From an uncultured Alistipes sp. (lineage in GTDB: Bacteria > Bacteroidota > Bacteroidia > Bacteroidales > Rikenellaceae), in contig NZ_CASFQD010000048.1 in the NCBI RefSeq assembly GCF_949296715.1, forward strand, positions 1-64,000: a stretch of 64,000 nt of DNA, read 5' to 3'. This document shows positions 35,726 through 43,324 of this stretch, one piece after another. Made by a program: the position numbers and the translations under genes. How positions within the stretch are numbered: position 1 is the first letter of the stretch; every line of letters begins with the position of its first letter. The notes below the pieces were generated by a model. That model was not told the origin of the DNA. It was given only the letters and a program-made list of their open reading frames with translations, and did no database searches.

Positions 35726-36238
35726 TTATTTGCGGATCACGTAGTTGATGAGGGCCCAGCCGCCGAAGAGCTGCACGAGCATGCCCGGTACGCCGAGGCG
35801 GAAGTCCTGCACGGCGGCACGGAAGTCACCGACCCAGGCCCACTCGCCGAGCGAGCCGACGACCTGATAGGTCAGGATGACGGCCGCGAGCACACCGAGC
35901 GACACCCGTCCGAAGCGCGCGGCGGCCCAGCCGGCGGCGAGCGCCAGAATGACCGACTTGAAGAGGATGGGCACGAGGGCCGCAGCGGCCGGCATGCCGA
36001 AGAGCAGCGAGTTCACGAGCGGCGAGACGACGGCCGTGAGCAGGCCCACGCGCCAACCGTACTTGCAGGCGCCGACGAGCGTGAAGAAGTAGATGGGCAG
36101 CCACGTCGGCCCGCCCAGGTGCACCTGGTGGCACAGCTGCGGCAGCAGGATGTTGCCCACGGCAAAAAGCGCCGCGAAGAGGTAGGTTTTCGCATTCGCA
36201 AACTCCAGCGAATAGAGTTTTACAGTGGTTGTTTGCAT
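35726..36238 (-). CDS. ECF-transporter S-component-like membrane protein
   Basis: A 170-aa hydrophobic protein with five to six predicted transmembrane helices. Its size and helix layout match substrate-binding (S) subunits of energy-coupling-factor vitamin transporters or related small membrane families. No A/A'/T module is nearby. It sits 12 nt after a TonB receptor and 8 nt before the AKR. The likely role is inner-membrane uptake of the compound taken in by the receptor; the substrate is unknown and the family call is moderate. Confidence 0.6.
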   Translation of the reverse strand: MQTTTVKLYSLEFANAKTYLFAALFAVGNILLPQLCHQVHLGGPTWLPIYFFTLVGACKYGWRVGLLTAVVSPLVNSLLFGMPAAAALVPILFKSVILALAAGWAAARFGRVSLGVLAAVILTYQVVGSLGEWAWVGDFRAAVQDFRLGVPGMLVQLFGGWALINYVIRK

Positions 36239-36250
36239 GGTTTATCTCGA

Positions 36251-38179
36251 TTAAAAGTTCACATTCAGACCGCCCAGCACCGTAGCCCGCGGCATCGGGA
36301 ATCCGGCGTTGATCTCGTAGCGCTGCGCGAGCAGGTTTTCGCCACGGACAAAGATACGGAGATTTTTGCAGATGCGGAAACTTCCGCTCATGTTCCACAG
36401 CAGAAAATCCTCCTGCTCGTAGTGCCCCGCCCCGGCGACCACGACCGCCGTGTAGAGCCCGGCGACATACTGCACCCCGGTCGACAGCGACCAGCGGCCG
36501 TGCACGTAGTCGGCACCGACGTAGAGTTTGTGCTCGGGCGACGCCAGCACGGGATGCACCATGTCGAGCCAGCTGTAGTTGGCCGCAAGCGTCCAGTCGT
36601 CCGACGCCCGGAAGGTGAGGCTCGCCTCGACGCCGCGGTTCTCCACACGCCCCGTATTGACGTTAAGCGGGCGCCCGTCGACGGGCATGCGCACGATGAG
36701 GTTCTCGCCGTCGATATAATAGAGGTTGACGCCGTAGGAGAGCCGTCCGCCGAGGAGCCGCTGCGAGAAGGACACCTCGTAGCACCACAGCCGTTCGGGC
36801 TCCAGCGCGGGATTCGCCGGGGCGAACATGTAGAGCTCGCGGATCGTGGGGTAACGGAACCCCTTGCCGGCCGTGGCCTTCAGTTCGGCATCAGCCGCGG
36901 GGAAACGCCACGACAGACCCGCCTGCGGCACCCACTCCGTGCCGACGTGCGAATGGTGGTCGACGCGCACCCCGGCATCGAGCGTCAGCCGCGTGCCGAT
37001 CGTCTGCCGGAAGTCGGCATAGGCCGCCACTTCGTGCTGCACCTTGTCGGCGAGCGTCTCCTCGTGCCCGTCCGCATAGCGGTTCCACGACACGCCGCCG
37101 AAGCGGAAATAATCCGCCCCGACCGTCAGCCGGTTGCCGCGGAAAAGCCGGATGCCCTGGTAGAGCGACAGGCCCAGCTGCCCGTCGCGCGAATAGAACC
37201 GGTAGTCGAGCGGCTCTTCGCCGGGGGCGTAGCCGTCGTTGATGCGGTGACGGCCCCAGTTGTAGAAGAGGCTCAAGGCGCCCGAGCTCCGCTCTCCGTC
37301 GTTCTCCACGACGACCGAGGCCGCGCCGCGCGTGATGTGCTGGTCGTTGTCCCGGAGCGGTTCGTAGACCGTCCCGGGGTTCGACGCGTCGAAATGCGTC
37401 AGGTTCACGTCGCCGCGCACGCGCCACGCCTCCGAGAGTTCGTACCCGACGCCGGCATAGCCACCGTACTGGCCGAATCCCATGTCGGTGCGGTGGCCGT
37501 CCGTGCGGTTGTACGAGGCCGTCACGACACTCGAAAAGCGCCCCTTGCGCACGCGGTTGGCAAATTCGGTCTGCAACGTATTGAACGACCCGCAGGCCGC
37601 CTGCAGGCTGTTGTGCACGCCCTCTTCGCGCTGCCGGCGCGTCACGATGTTGATGACGCCGCCCATGGCATTCGAGCCGTAGAGCACCGACGCCGGGCCG
37701 CGCAGCACCTCGACCCGCTCGGCCAGCAGCGACTGGCAGGCATCGGCAATGGGATGCCCCATCAGCCCCATGTACTGGGGATGGCCGTCGATGAGCACGA
37801 GCAGCCCCGTCGTGGGGACGCCCTCCTGCACCGGGCCGCCGATGCCGCGCAGCGACATCTGCCCGGCCGCACCGCCCGACACGCCGTAGCCCATCACGCC
37901 GCGTCCCGTGACGAAGAGCCCCGGAACCTGCTCGGCGAGCGTCGGCAGCAGCGAGGGTTCGTAGCTGCTTTCGATCCGTTCGCGCGAAACGACCGATACG
38001 GTCATCGGGAGGTGGCGGATATCCGTCCGCGTGCGCGAGCCCGTTACCACGACGCTGTCGATCGGATGCACCCCGGAGCGCTCCGTGTCGCCGGTTGCCG
38101 CGCCCATGTCGGCGCCGGCCGCCACCGTTGCGGCAAGCAGCGCCGCCAGCACAAGCATGTTTTTCAACAGCTCCTTCAT
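36251..38179 (-). CDS. TonB-dependent outer-membrane receptor (BtuB/Cir-like)
   Basis: A 642-aa receptor with signal peptide MKELLKNMLVLAALLAATVAAGA. A TonB-box-like segment (IDSVVVTGSRT), a plug domain (about 50-165, VEVLRGPASVLYGSNAMGGVINIVT) and a 22-strand-type barrel ending in GGLNVNF follow. It lacks the carboxypeptidase-like domain of SusC proteins, so it resembles cobalamin/siderophore receptors. Start 38179 overlaps the DUF1893 stop (ATGA). Context suggests import of a small cofactor- or quinone-like molecule; this is inference. Confidence 0.9.
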   Translation of the reverse strand: MKELLKNMLVLAALLAATVAAGADMGAATGDTERSGVHPIDSVVVTGSRTRTDIRHLPMTVSVVSRERIESSYEPSLLPTLAEQVPGLFVTGRGVMGYGVSGGAAGQMSLRGIGGPVQEGVPTTGLLVLIDGHPQYMGLMGHPIADACQSLLAERVEVLRGPASVLYGSNAMGGVINIVTRRQREEGVHNSLQAACGSFNTLQTEFANRVRKGRFSSVVTASYNRTDGHRTDMGFGQYGGYAGVGYELSEAWRVRGDVNLTHFDASNPGTVYEPLRDNDQHITRGAASVVVENDGERSSGALSLFYNWGRHRINDGYAPGEEPLDYRFYSRDGQLGLSLYQGIRLFRGNRLTVGADYFRFGGVSWNRYADGHEETLADKVQHEVAAYADFRQTIGTRLTLDAGVRVDHHSHVGTEWVPQAGLSWRFPAADAELKATAGKGFRYPTIRELYMFAPANPALEPERLWCYEVSFSQRLLGGRLSYGVNLYYIDGENLIVRMPVDGRPLNVNTGRVENRGVEASLTFRASDDWTLAANYSWLDMVHPVLASPEHKLYVGADYVHGRWSLSTGVQYVAGLYTAVVVAGAGHYEQEDFLLWNMSGSFRICKNLRIFVRGENLLAQRYEINAGFPMPRATVLGGLNVNF

Positions 38180-38619
38180 TGTTGCCCCGCGATGAACCTG
38201 CGGATCAGCGGCAGACACTCTTCGGCCGTGCGGCAGTCGCGGCACAGCGTCTCCACGGGGCACCAGCCCGTCTTTGCACGGTTGATGATGTGCGGGACCT
38301 CGAGCCCGTACTCCACGGGGATGTGCGCCGCGGCAAAGAGCCCGAGCGCCGGGGTGCTGACCACCTCCGCATAGACCCCGCGCACGCCGCCCAGCACCAT
38401 GAGGGCCGCAGCCCCCTTGCCCACGACCTTGTCGGCAACACAGGCTCCGGAAAGGAAGGTCGCATCGGTCTCGAGCAGGCGGAAGAGGTCCTTCACGCCG
38501 CGCTCGCGGAATATGCGCGTCTCGGCCCCGTTGCGAATCACGCACGAGGCCTGCTCGTCGCGGAGCAGGTCGACCAGCTGCCGGCGCTCCGTTTCGTTCA
38601 GTTCCATATCACTTCTCAT
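38176..38619 (-). CDS. DUF1893 domain protein
   Basis: A 147-aa cytoplasmic protein of the DUF1893 (TM1506-like) family. The family-typical segments ADKVVGKGAAALMVLGGV, YAEVVSTPALGLFAAAHIPVEY and IINRAKTGWCPVE are all seen. The Thermotoga structure has a cytidine-deaminase-like fold without a known function. Additional cysteines lie near the C-terminus (WCPVETLCRDCRTAEEC). The start could also be 38607 (MELNETER), which follows the flavodoxin stop by 1 nt rather than overlapping it by 11. It overlaps the receptor gene by 4 nt. Confidence 0.85.
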   Translation of the reverse strand: MRSDMELNETERRQLVDLLRDEQASCVIRNGAETRIFRERGVKDLFRLLETDATFLSGACVADKVVGKGAAALMVLGGVRGVYAEVVSTPALGLFAAAHIPVEYGLEVPHIINRAKTGWCPVETLCRDCRTAEECLPLIRRFIAGQQ

Positions 38620-39184
38620 CTTCGGAAAGTTTTACACCGCACTCCCGCAGCCAGCGCTCCACGGCCGCTGCGGCGCTGCCGGCCGAACCGCCGCGCACGG
38701 GAAGCCCCTTTTTCACCCCGGCATCCGGACAAAGCGCCCGGATATCCGCCTCGCTGCGGCCCATGCCGCTGCCGCCGTGCGTCATGAAGGGCAGGAGGGT
38801 CTTGCCCGCAAAGTCATGCGACGAGAGGAACGTCGCCACGGGAGGCGCCATGGTGCCCCACCAGCAGGGCGAGCCGACAAAGATCAGGTCGTAGCCCGCC
38901 AGATCGACCGTGTCGCCCCGCAGGGCGGGCCGCTTGCCGGCGGCAATTTCGCGGCGGGCCTGCTCGACGACCGTGTCGTAATCGGTCGGGTAGGCCTCGG
39001 CGGGGCATATCTTAAAGAGATCGGCACCCGCCTGCCGGGCAATCTCCGCCGCAAGGCGGCGTGTGTTGCCGCTGTGGGAGAAGTAGACGACGAGTGCCTT
39101 CCGGCCCGAGGCCGCACGGGCTTCGGAGGAGCCGCCGCCCAATGTCAGGGCTACGAAGGTCAGCAGTACGGAAAATGTTTTCAT
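38609..39184 (-). CDS. Secreted flavodoxin
   Basis: A 191-aa protein with signal peptide MKTFSVLLTFVALTLGGGSSEARA in front of a complete flavodoxin fold: FMN phosphate loop VVYFSHSGNTRRLA, and FVGSPCWWGTMAPPVATFLS. Exported flavodoxins are unusual outside Bacteroidota because the usual electron partners are cytoplasmic. It heads the five-gene operon and has its own -7 box. It may carry electrons to or from a periplasmic or membrane redox partner. Confidence 0.9.
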   Translation of the reverse strand: MKTFSVLLTFVALTLGGGSSEARAASGRKALVVYFSHSGNTRRLAAEIARQAGADLFKICPAEAYPTDYDTVVEQARREIAAGKRPALRGDTVDLAGYDLIFVGSPCWWGTMAPPVATFLSSHDFAGKTLLPFMTHGGSGMGRSEADIRALCPDAGVKKGLPVRGGSAGSAAAAVERWLRECGVKLSEDEK

Positions 39185-39211
39185 GTGTCGTTATTCTGTT
39201 TGTTCACACGA

Positions 39212-39219
39212 CAAAGGTA
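39212..39219 (-). promoter_or_regulatory. -7 box of the flavodoxin-DUF1893-receptor operon
   Basis: TACCTTTG on the minus strand, 27 nt before the flavodoxin ATG. The -33 region is not consensus. Confidence 0.65.
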
Positions 39220-39271
39220 GGGGATTCCCGCCGCACAGACACCATACGGATTCCAGGAACTCTTACCATTA

Positions 39272-39388
39272 TTACGGGTCAATAGCCGAAACGCCGCACG
39301 GCCAGCCCCTCTTGCCGGCGAAGCCTTCGCAGCCGAACGACACGGCGCTCACCCGCAGGTTCGTGCGGCCCAATGTACGGTATTCCAT
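39272..39388 (-). pseudogene. Remnant of an aldo/keto reductase N-terminus
   Basis: 38 codons beginning MEYRTLGRTNLRVSAVSFGCEGF, the standard N-terminal strand of an aldo/keto reductase, stop at TAA 39272-39274. The rest of the gene is absent; the flavodoxin promoter follows. A -7 box (TATTTTTG, 39452-39459) still lies upstream. It is most easily read as the stub left by a deletion. Confidence 0.65.
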
Positions 39389-39451
39389 AACTCGATGATT
39401 GATCGCCTCCGCCCGGCATGCGTCACGGCGCAACCGGTGCGGAGACACGTA

Positions 39452-39459
39452 CAAAAATA
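39452..39459 (-). promoter_or_regulatory. -7 box upstream of the aldo/keto reductase remnant
   Basis: TATTTTTG on the minus strand between the araC-type gene and the remnant; it may now add to transcription of the flavodoxin operon. Confidence 0.45.
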
Positions 39460-39480
39460 GCGAAAAAATCCTCCGGACGG

Positions 39481-40383
39481 TCAGTTGACCGTCCGGTATT
39501 CGTTCGGCGAGCAGCCGACCGCCTGCTTGAAGAACCGCGTGAAGTGCGCCGGATACTTGAATCCCAGACAATAAGCGACATCACTCACCGACCGGCGCCG
39601 GTCGAAGAGCAGTTCCTTCGCCATGTCGATCAGCTTCAGGCGGATGTGCTCCTGCGCCGTGCGGCCCGTCTCGCGCTTGACCAGATCGCCGAAGTAGTTG
39701 GGCGAGAGGCAGAGCTCCCCGGCGCAGTACTGCACCGTAGGCAGTCCGACGGTCTGCGGCCGGTCCGAACGGAAATAGTCGTTCAGGATACGTTCGAAAC
39801 GCACGAGGATATCCTTGTTGGCCACGTTGCTGCGCGTGAGGAACTGCCGGTCGTAGAAGCGCGTGCAGTAGTTGAGCAGCATCTCGATGTTGTTGACGAT
39901 GAGCGTGCGGCTGTGCTGGTCGATGGCGTGCTGCAGCTCGTGTGAGATGTTGCGCAGGCACTCGACGACCGTCTGCCGCTCCTGGTCCGAGAGGTGCAGC
40001 GCCTCGCGTACCTCGTAGGAGAAGAAGGTGTAGCGGCCGATGTTGCGTCCGAGCTCCGTGCCGCGCAGCAGGTCGGGGTGGAAGAGCAGCGCCCAGCCCC
40101 GCGGACGATGCGCCTGCCCGTCGTCCTTCACGCCGAAGAGCTGTCCGGGCGCCAGGCAGACCAGCGTCCCGGCCTGATAGTCGTAGGTCTGACGGCCGTA
40201 AATGAGATTGCCGCAGTTCACCTCCTTGAGGAAGACGGCGTAGAAGCCGAACATGCGCAGCCCCGACCGCACGTCCGTTTGCAGCTGCGAAAAATCCACC
40301 ACGCTGACCAGCGGGTGCAGGGTCTCGACCCCCATGAGGTCGTTGTACTGGAATACATGATCCAGATGCAGAATGGTATCCAT
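39481..40383 (-). CDS. AraC-family regulator, copy A
   Basis: A 300-aa regulator: an N-terminal cupin-like sensor domain (about 1-175, with YDYQAGTLVCLAPGQLFGV) and a C-terminal double helix-turn-helix (about 200-300, CLSPNYFGDLVKRETGRTAQEHI and VSDVAYCLGFKYPAHFTRFFKQAVGCSPNEYR). It is a close paralogue of the gene at 43325-44224, with a 75-nt stretch identical at DNA level. The start MDTILHLDHVFQYND is chosen by alignment to that paralogue. Its -7 box is at 40464-40471. Confidence 0.93.
   Translation of the reverse strand: MDTILHLDHVFQYNDLMGVETLHPLVSVVDFSQLQTDVRSGLRMFGFYAVFLKEVNCGNLIYGRQTYDYQAGTLVCLAPGQLFGVKDDGQAHRPRGWALLFHPDLLRGTELGRNIGRYTFFSYEVREALHLSDQERQTVVECLRNISHELQHAIDQHSRTLIVNNIEMLLNYCTRFYDRQFLTRSNVANKDILVRFERILNDYFRSDRPQTVGLPTVQYCAGELCLSPNYFGDLVKRETGRTAQEHIRLKLIDMAKELLFDRRRSVSDVAYCLGFKYPAHFTRFFKQAVGCSPNEYRTVN
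39841..39915 (-). repeat. 75-nt inverted repeat arm A (inside araC copy A)
   Basis: This stretch is the exact reverse complement of 43790-43864 in araC copy B. Similarity extends on both sides with scattered substitutions through most of the gene. Confidence 0.9.
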
Positions 40384-40463
40384 CGTGTTCCGGCCGGGGG
40401 GATGCGTCGCCGCACGCCGGACCCGCTTCCGTGTCCGCTGCGCCGGTTCCGTTCCCGACACTG

Positions 40464-40471
40464 CAAAATTA
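40464..40471 (-). promoter_or_regulatory. -7 box of araC copy A
   Basis: TAATTTTG on the minus strand, about 80 nt upstream of the start codon. Confidence 0.6.
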
Positions 40472-40564
40472 CGCAGACGCCCGTTCCCGCGATGATACGG
40501 ATCACGGTTTTAGTTACCCGAATTACCTGCCGCGCCCGGAAAACGGCCGCGCGGAGCCGCCTGT

Positions 40565-40630
40565 CCCAGATTTCGGTCTGCCGCTCCCCGATTCTGCATG
40601 CCGTCTCTCCCGATTCCGCCTGCCGCCCCT
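40565..40630. repeat. Three imperfect 22-bp tandem repeats in the divergent regulatory region
   Basis: Three consecutive 22-bp units (from 40565, 40587 and 40609) share the frame CCC-GATT--G--TGCCG, the first with one extra A. They lie in the 454-bp gap between the divergent araC copy A and the YbjN-like gene. A 22-bp period equals about two helical turns, as expected for tandem regulator sites. Confidence 0.55.
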
Positions 40631-40755
40631 CACGGCCGGAAGCATACACGGGGAAAAGCCGACAAATCCGACACTTTCGGCGACAGGGCGCACACCCCGC
40701 GGGGCACATTCCGACAAAACCGGATTGCGGATTTCGCATTTCAGGCTTTTCTTCG

Positions 40756-40763
40756 TATATTTG
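40756..40763 (+). promoter_or_regulatory. -7 box of the YbjN-like/protease cassette
   Basis: TATATTTG, 75 nt upstream of the first ATG of the cassette. Confidence 0.65.
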
Positions 40764-40837
40764 TTAACGGGAAACCGTTGCAGGACCGCTCCACGGAACC
40801 GCAGCGGCGCACCCGGCACGAAACCACCCGGTCCATT

Positions 40838-42178
40838 ATGAAACTCACGCATTCATTTTTCGCCCCGGCTCTCGACTCCACGCAGAGCACCGTCGATACG
40901 GAAGCCCTCGACCGGAGCATCGACCTCTACAACGGGAAACAATACCTCGAGGCGCTGCACACGCTGCTCGACTTCCTGAATCCGGCATTCCGCGGCAAAT
41001 ACGGCAACGCCGACGGCACGCAGTTCCGCATTCCGCACGGTTCGATCCTGGTCGACATCCTCGTCCGCGACGACCGGCTGCATATCGGCGCCGACTTCCT
41101 GAAGCTCCCCGAAAAGGGCCGCGTGGCCATGCTCCGGCAGGTGTGCGACCTGTCGCTCAACAACCTGCTGCTGCCGCGCTTCCGCAAGGAGGGCGACCGC
41201 CTCCGAATGGAGTACACGTGCCCGCTGTCGCAGAGCCATCCCCACAAGCTCTACTTCATCCTGCGCAACATCTGCCACGTGGGCGACCGCTACGACGACG
41301 AGTTCCGCACGAAATTCAAGGCCGTGCGCTGCTACGAACCCCGCGTCACGCCCTATGCGGAGGCGGAGGTGGAGCGCCTGCACGAGGCGGTCGTGCAGAC
41401 CTGCCGCGAGACGCTCGACGCCGTGCGCGAATATGAGACCGAGCGCAAATACGGCTATGCGTGGTGCATAATCGACACGGCGCTCTACAAAATCGCCTAC
41501 ATCGCCCATCCGCAGGGGCAGCTGATGAACGACCTGGACAAGGCCGTGGACGACATGGACCGCGAACTGCCCGTGGCCGAGCTGGTGACCAAAGGCAAGG
41601 CCTTCCTCGAACGGATGCGCGACATGCCGCGCGAGGAGCTGGCCGCCAATCTCTACTATGTCGACACGCTCGTCTCGACGAAGCGGCGCTCGTCGCTCGG
41701 CAACGTGCAGGAGAACCTGAAGGATATCTACAACGAGGCCACCGATGCCATCCAAATCAAGGATTTCGAGCGCAGCGCCGTGCGGATTCTCTACAAGCTC
41801 TATGAGATGTACTACTACATCGACGTGCAGGACGACCTGAATGCGCTTGTGGTGCGGGCCCTCAGGGAGTCAGCCAACAAGCCGATGGAGGAGGCCTCGG
41901 CCATCCTCTACGAGGCGGTCGGGAACATCATGGACGGCGAACTGGAGCCGGAATGGGACGCGCCCGGAGATGGGGCCGACGGCAATGCCCCGGGCGGCAG
42001 TGCCGACGAGGCCGCCGAAGCGGCACGGGCCGCAGCCGCCGCCATGAGCGGCCGGATTGCCGACATGCAGACCCGCATGCAGGAGGCGCTCGGGCGGGGC
42101 GACACGGCGGAATACATGCGGCTGGTCACGGAGTTCCAGCAGCTGGTGATGCGCCCGGAGGACGGGAATACGAAATAA
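40838..42178 (+). CDS. YbjN-like protein with helical C-terminal region (protease partner)
   Basis: A 446-aa cytoplasmic protein without signal peptide or membrane helix. Residues about 20-45 look like one helical-repeat unit (YNGKQYLEALHTLLDFL). Residues about 60-165 follow the YbjN/type-III-chaperone-like pattern: a beta hairpin (ILVDILVRDDRLHIGADFLKL), helix, a NNLLLPRFRKEGDRLRMEYTC strand pair, helix. The rest is mostly alpha-helical, with a Gly/Asp/Ala-rich stretch (about 370-395) and a final helix. No catalytic motif is seen. The gene ends 20 nt before the protease gene, whose C-terminal domain shows the same YbjN-like pattern. The fold call is by eye and tentative; the function is unknown. 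Confidence 0.7.
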   Translation: MKLTHSFFAPALDSTQSTVDTEALDRSIDLYNGKQYLEALHTLLDFLNPAFRGKYGNADGTQFRIPHGSILVDILVRDDRLHIGADFLKLPEKGRVAMLRQVCDLSLNNLLLPRFRKEGDRLRMEYTCPLSQSHPHKLYFILRNICHVGDRYDDEFRTKFKAVRCYEPRVTPYAEAEVERLHEAVVQTCRETLDAVREYETERKYGYAWCIIDTALYKIAYIAHPQGQLMNDLDKAVDDMDRELPVAELVTKGKAFLERMRDMPREELAANLYYVDTLVSTKRRSSLGNVQENLKDIYNEATDAIQIKDFERSAVRILYKLYEMYYYIDVQDDLNALVVRALRESANKPMEEASAILYEAVGNIMDGELEPEWDAPGDGADGNAPGGSADEAAEAARAAAAAMSGRIADMQTRMQEALGRGDTAEYMRLVTEFQQLVMRPEDGNTK

Positions 42179-42198
42179 ACGAAGCAAAGCAGACGACA

Positions 42199-43284
42199 AT
42201 GGAACGCGAAAAGAGTTACAGGACAGTATTCAAGGTGACCCATTCGGGCGGATCGGGGAGTTGCTTCTACCTGAAGCGCCACGGCCTCTTCGTCACAAAC
42301 TACCACGTCGTGGAGGGATACCGCGAGGTCGCCATCCAGGACAACGGCCGCAACCCCCATGCGGCGCGCGTCGTGCTGGTCAACCCGACGCTGGACATCG
42401 CGCTGCTCGCGGCCGAGGGCGACTTTTCGGAGCTGCCCGAGATACGGCTCGCCGCGGACGACTCGCTGACGATCGGCCGCAAGGTCTACGTGGCGGGCTA
42501 TCCCTACGGCATGCCCTTCACCACGACCGAAGGCACGGTCTCCTCGCCCAAACAGCTCATGGACGGCAAATATTACATCCAGACCGATGCGGCGGTCAAC
42601 CCGGGCAACTCGGGCGGTCCGATGTTCGACGAGGAGGGCGAAGTCGTGGGCGTCACGGTGAGCAAGTTCACGCAGGCCGACAACATGGGCTTCGGCATCC
42701 GCGTCGAGGCGCTGCGCCGGCTGCTCGAGACGATCGACGGACTGGACCGCACGCGCTATCAGGTGCAGTGCGGCAGCTGCGACACGCTCATCGCCGACGA
42801 AGAGGAGGAGTACTGCACCTCGTGCGGCGACAAACTCCCCGATGGGGTCTTCGAGGTGCACGAACTTTCACCGCTGGACCGCTTCGTCGAGAGCGCCATC
42901 GAACGGATGGGCATCAATCCCGTGCTGGCGCGCGACGGCTACGACTCGTGGCTCTTCCACAAGGGGAGTTCCGAAATCCGCATCTTCGTCTACGAGGAGA
43001 GCTACCTCTTCGCCACGTCGCCAATCAACCTGCTGCCCAGGAAAGAGGTCGAGCCCGTGCTCGACTACATGCTCTCGGAGGATTTCGGCCCCTACAAGCT
43101 CGGAATCGAGGGGCGGCAGATCTACATCGCCTACCGCATCCACCTCTCGGACATCACCCCCGAGTCGGAGGAGGAGATACGCCGCAACCTGGTCAACCTG
43201 GCGCTGCAGGCCGACGAGATGGACAACATGCTCGTCGAGCGCTTCGGCTGCGAATTTTCGGAATACTCGAAAACCGACGCCTGA
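42199..43284 (+). CDS. Cytoplasmic trypsin-like serine protease with zinc ribbon and YbjN-like domain
   Basis: A 361-aa protein without signal peptide. The S1C/DegP-like protease domain (about 5-180) has a complete triad: H36 in TNYHVVEG, D66 in NPTLDIALL, S138 in NPGNSGGP. A zinc ribbon with C191, C194, C206 and C209 (CGSC...CTSC) follows instead of a PDZ domain. The C-terminal about 130 residues (from DRFVESAIERMGINPVL) resemble the YbjN-like domain of the upstream protein. Most trypsin-like proteases in bacteria are exported; this one appears cytoplasmic. It lies between its YbjN-like partner (20 nt) and araC copy B (40 nt). Its target is unknown. Confidence 0.88.
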   Translation: MEREKSYRTVFKVTHSGGSGSCFYLKRHGLFVTNYHVVEGYREVAIQDNGRNPHAARVVLVNPTLDIALLAAEGDFSELPEIRLAADDSLTIGRKVYVAGYPYGMPFTTTEGTVSSPKQLMDGKYYIQTDAAVNPGNSGGPMFDEEGEVVGVTVSKFTQADNMGFGIRVEALRRLLETIDGLDRTRYQVQCGSCDTLIADEEEEYCTSCGDKLPDGVFEVHELSPLDRFVESAIERMGINPVLARDGYDSWLFHKGSSEIRIFVYEESYLFATSPINLLPRKEVEPVLDYMLSEDFGPYKLGIEGRQIYIAYRIHLSDITPESEEEIRRNLVNLALQADEMDNMLVERFGCEFSEYSKTDA

Positions 43285-43324
43285 CGCCCCTGCCGCATGC
43301 GCCGACACGAAAAAAGACACCGCT

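Noticed and set aside
40565..40630. CRISPR array at the 22-bp repeats
   Set aside because: The units are contiguous and diverged, with no spacers, and no cas gene is present anywhere in the window.
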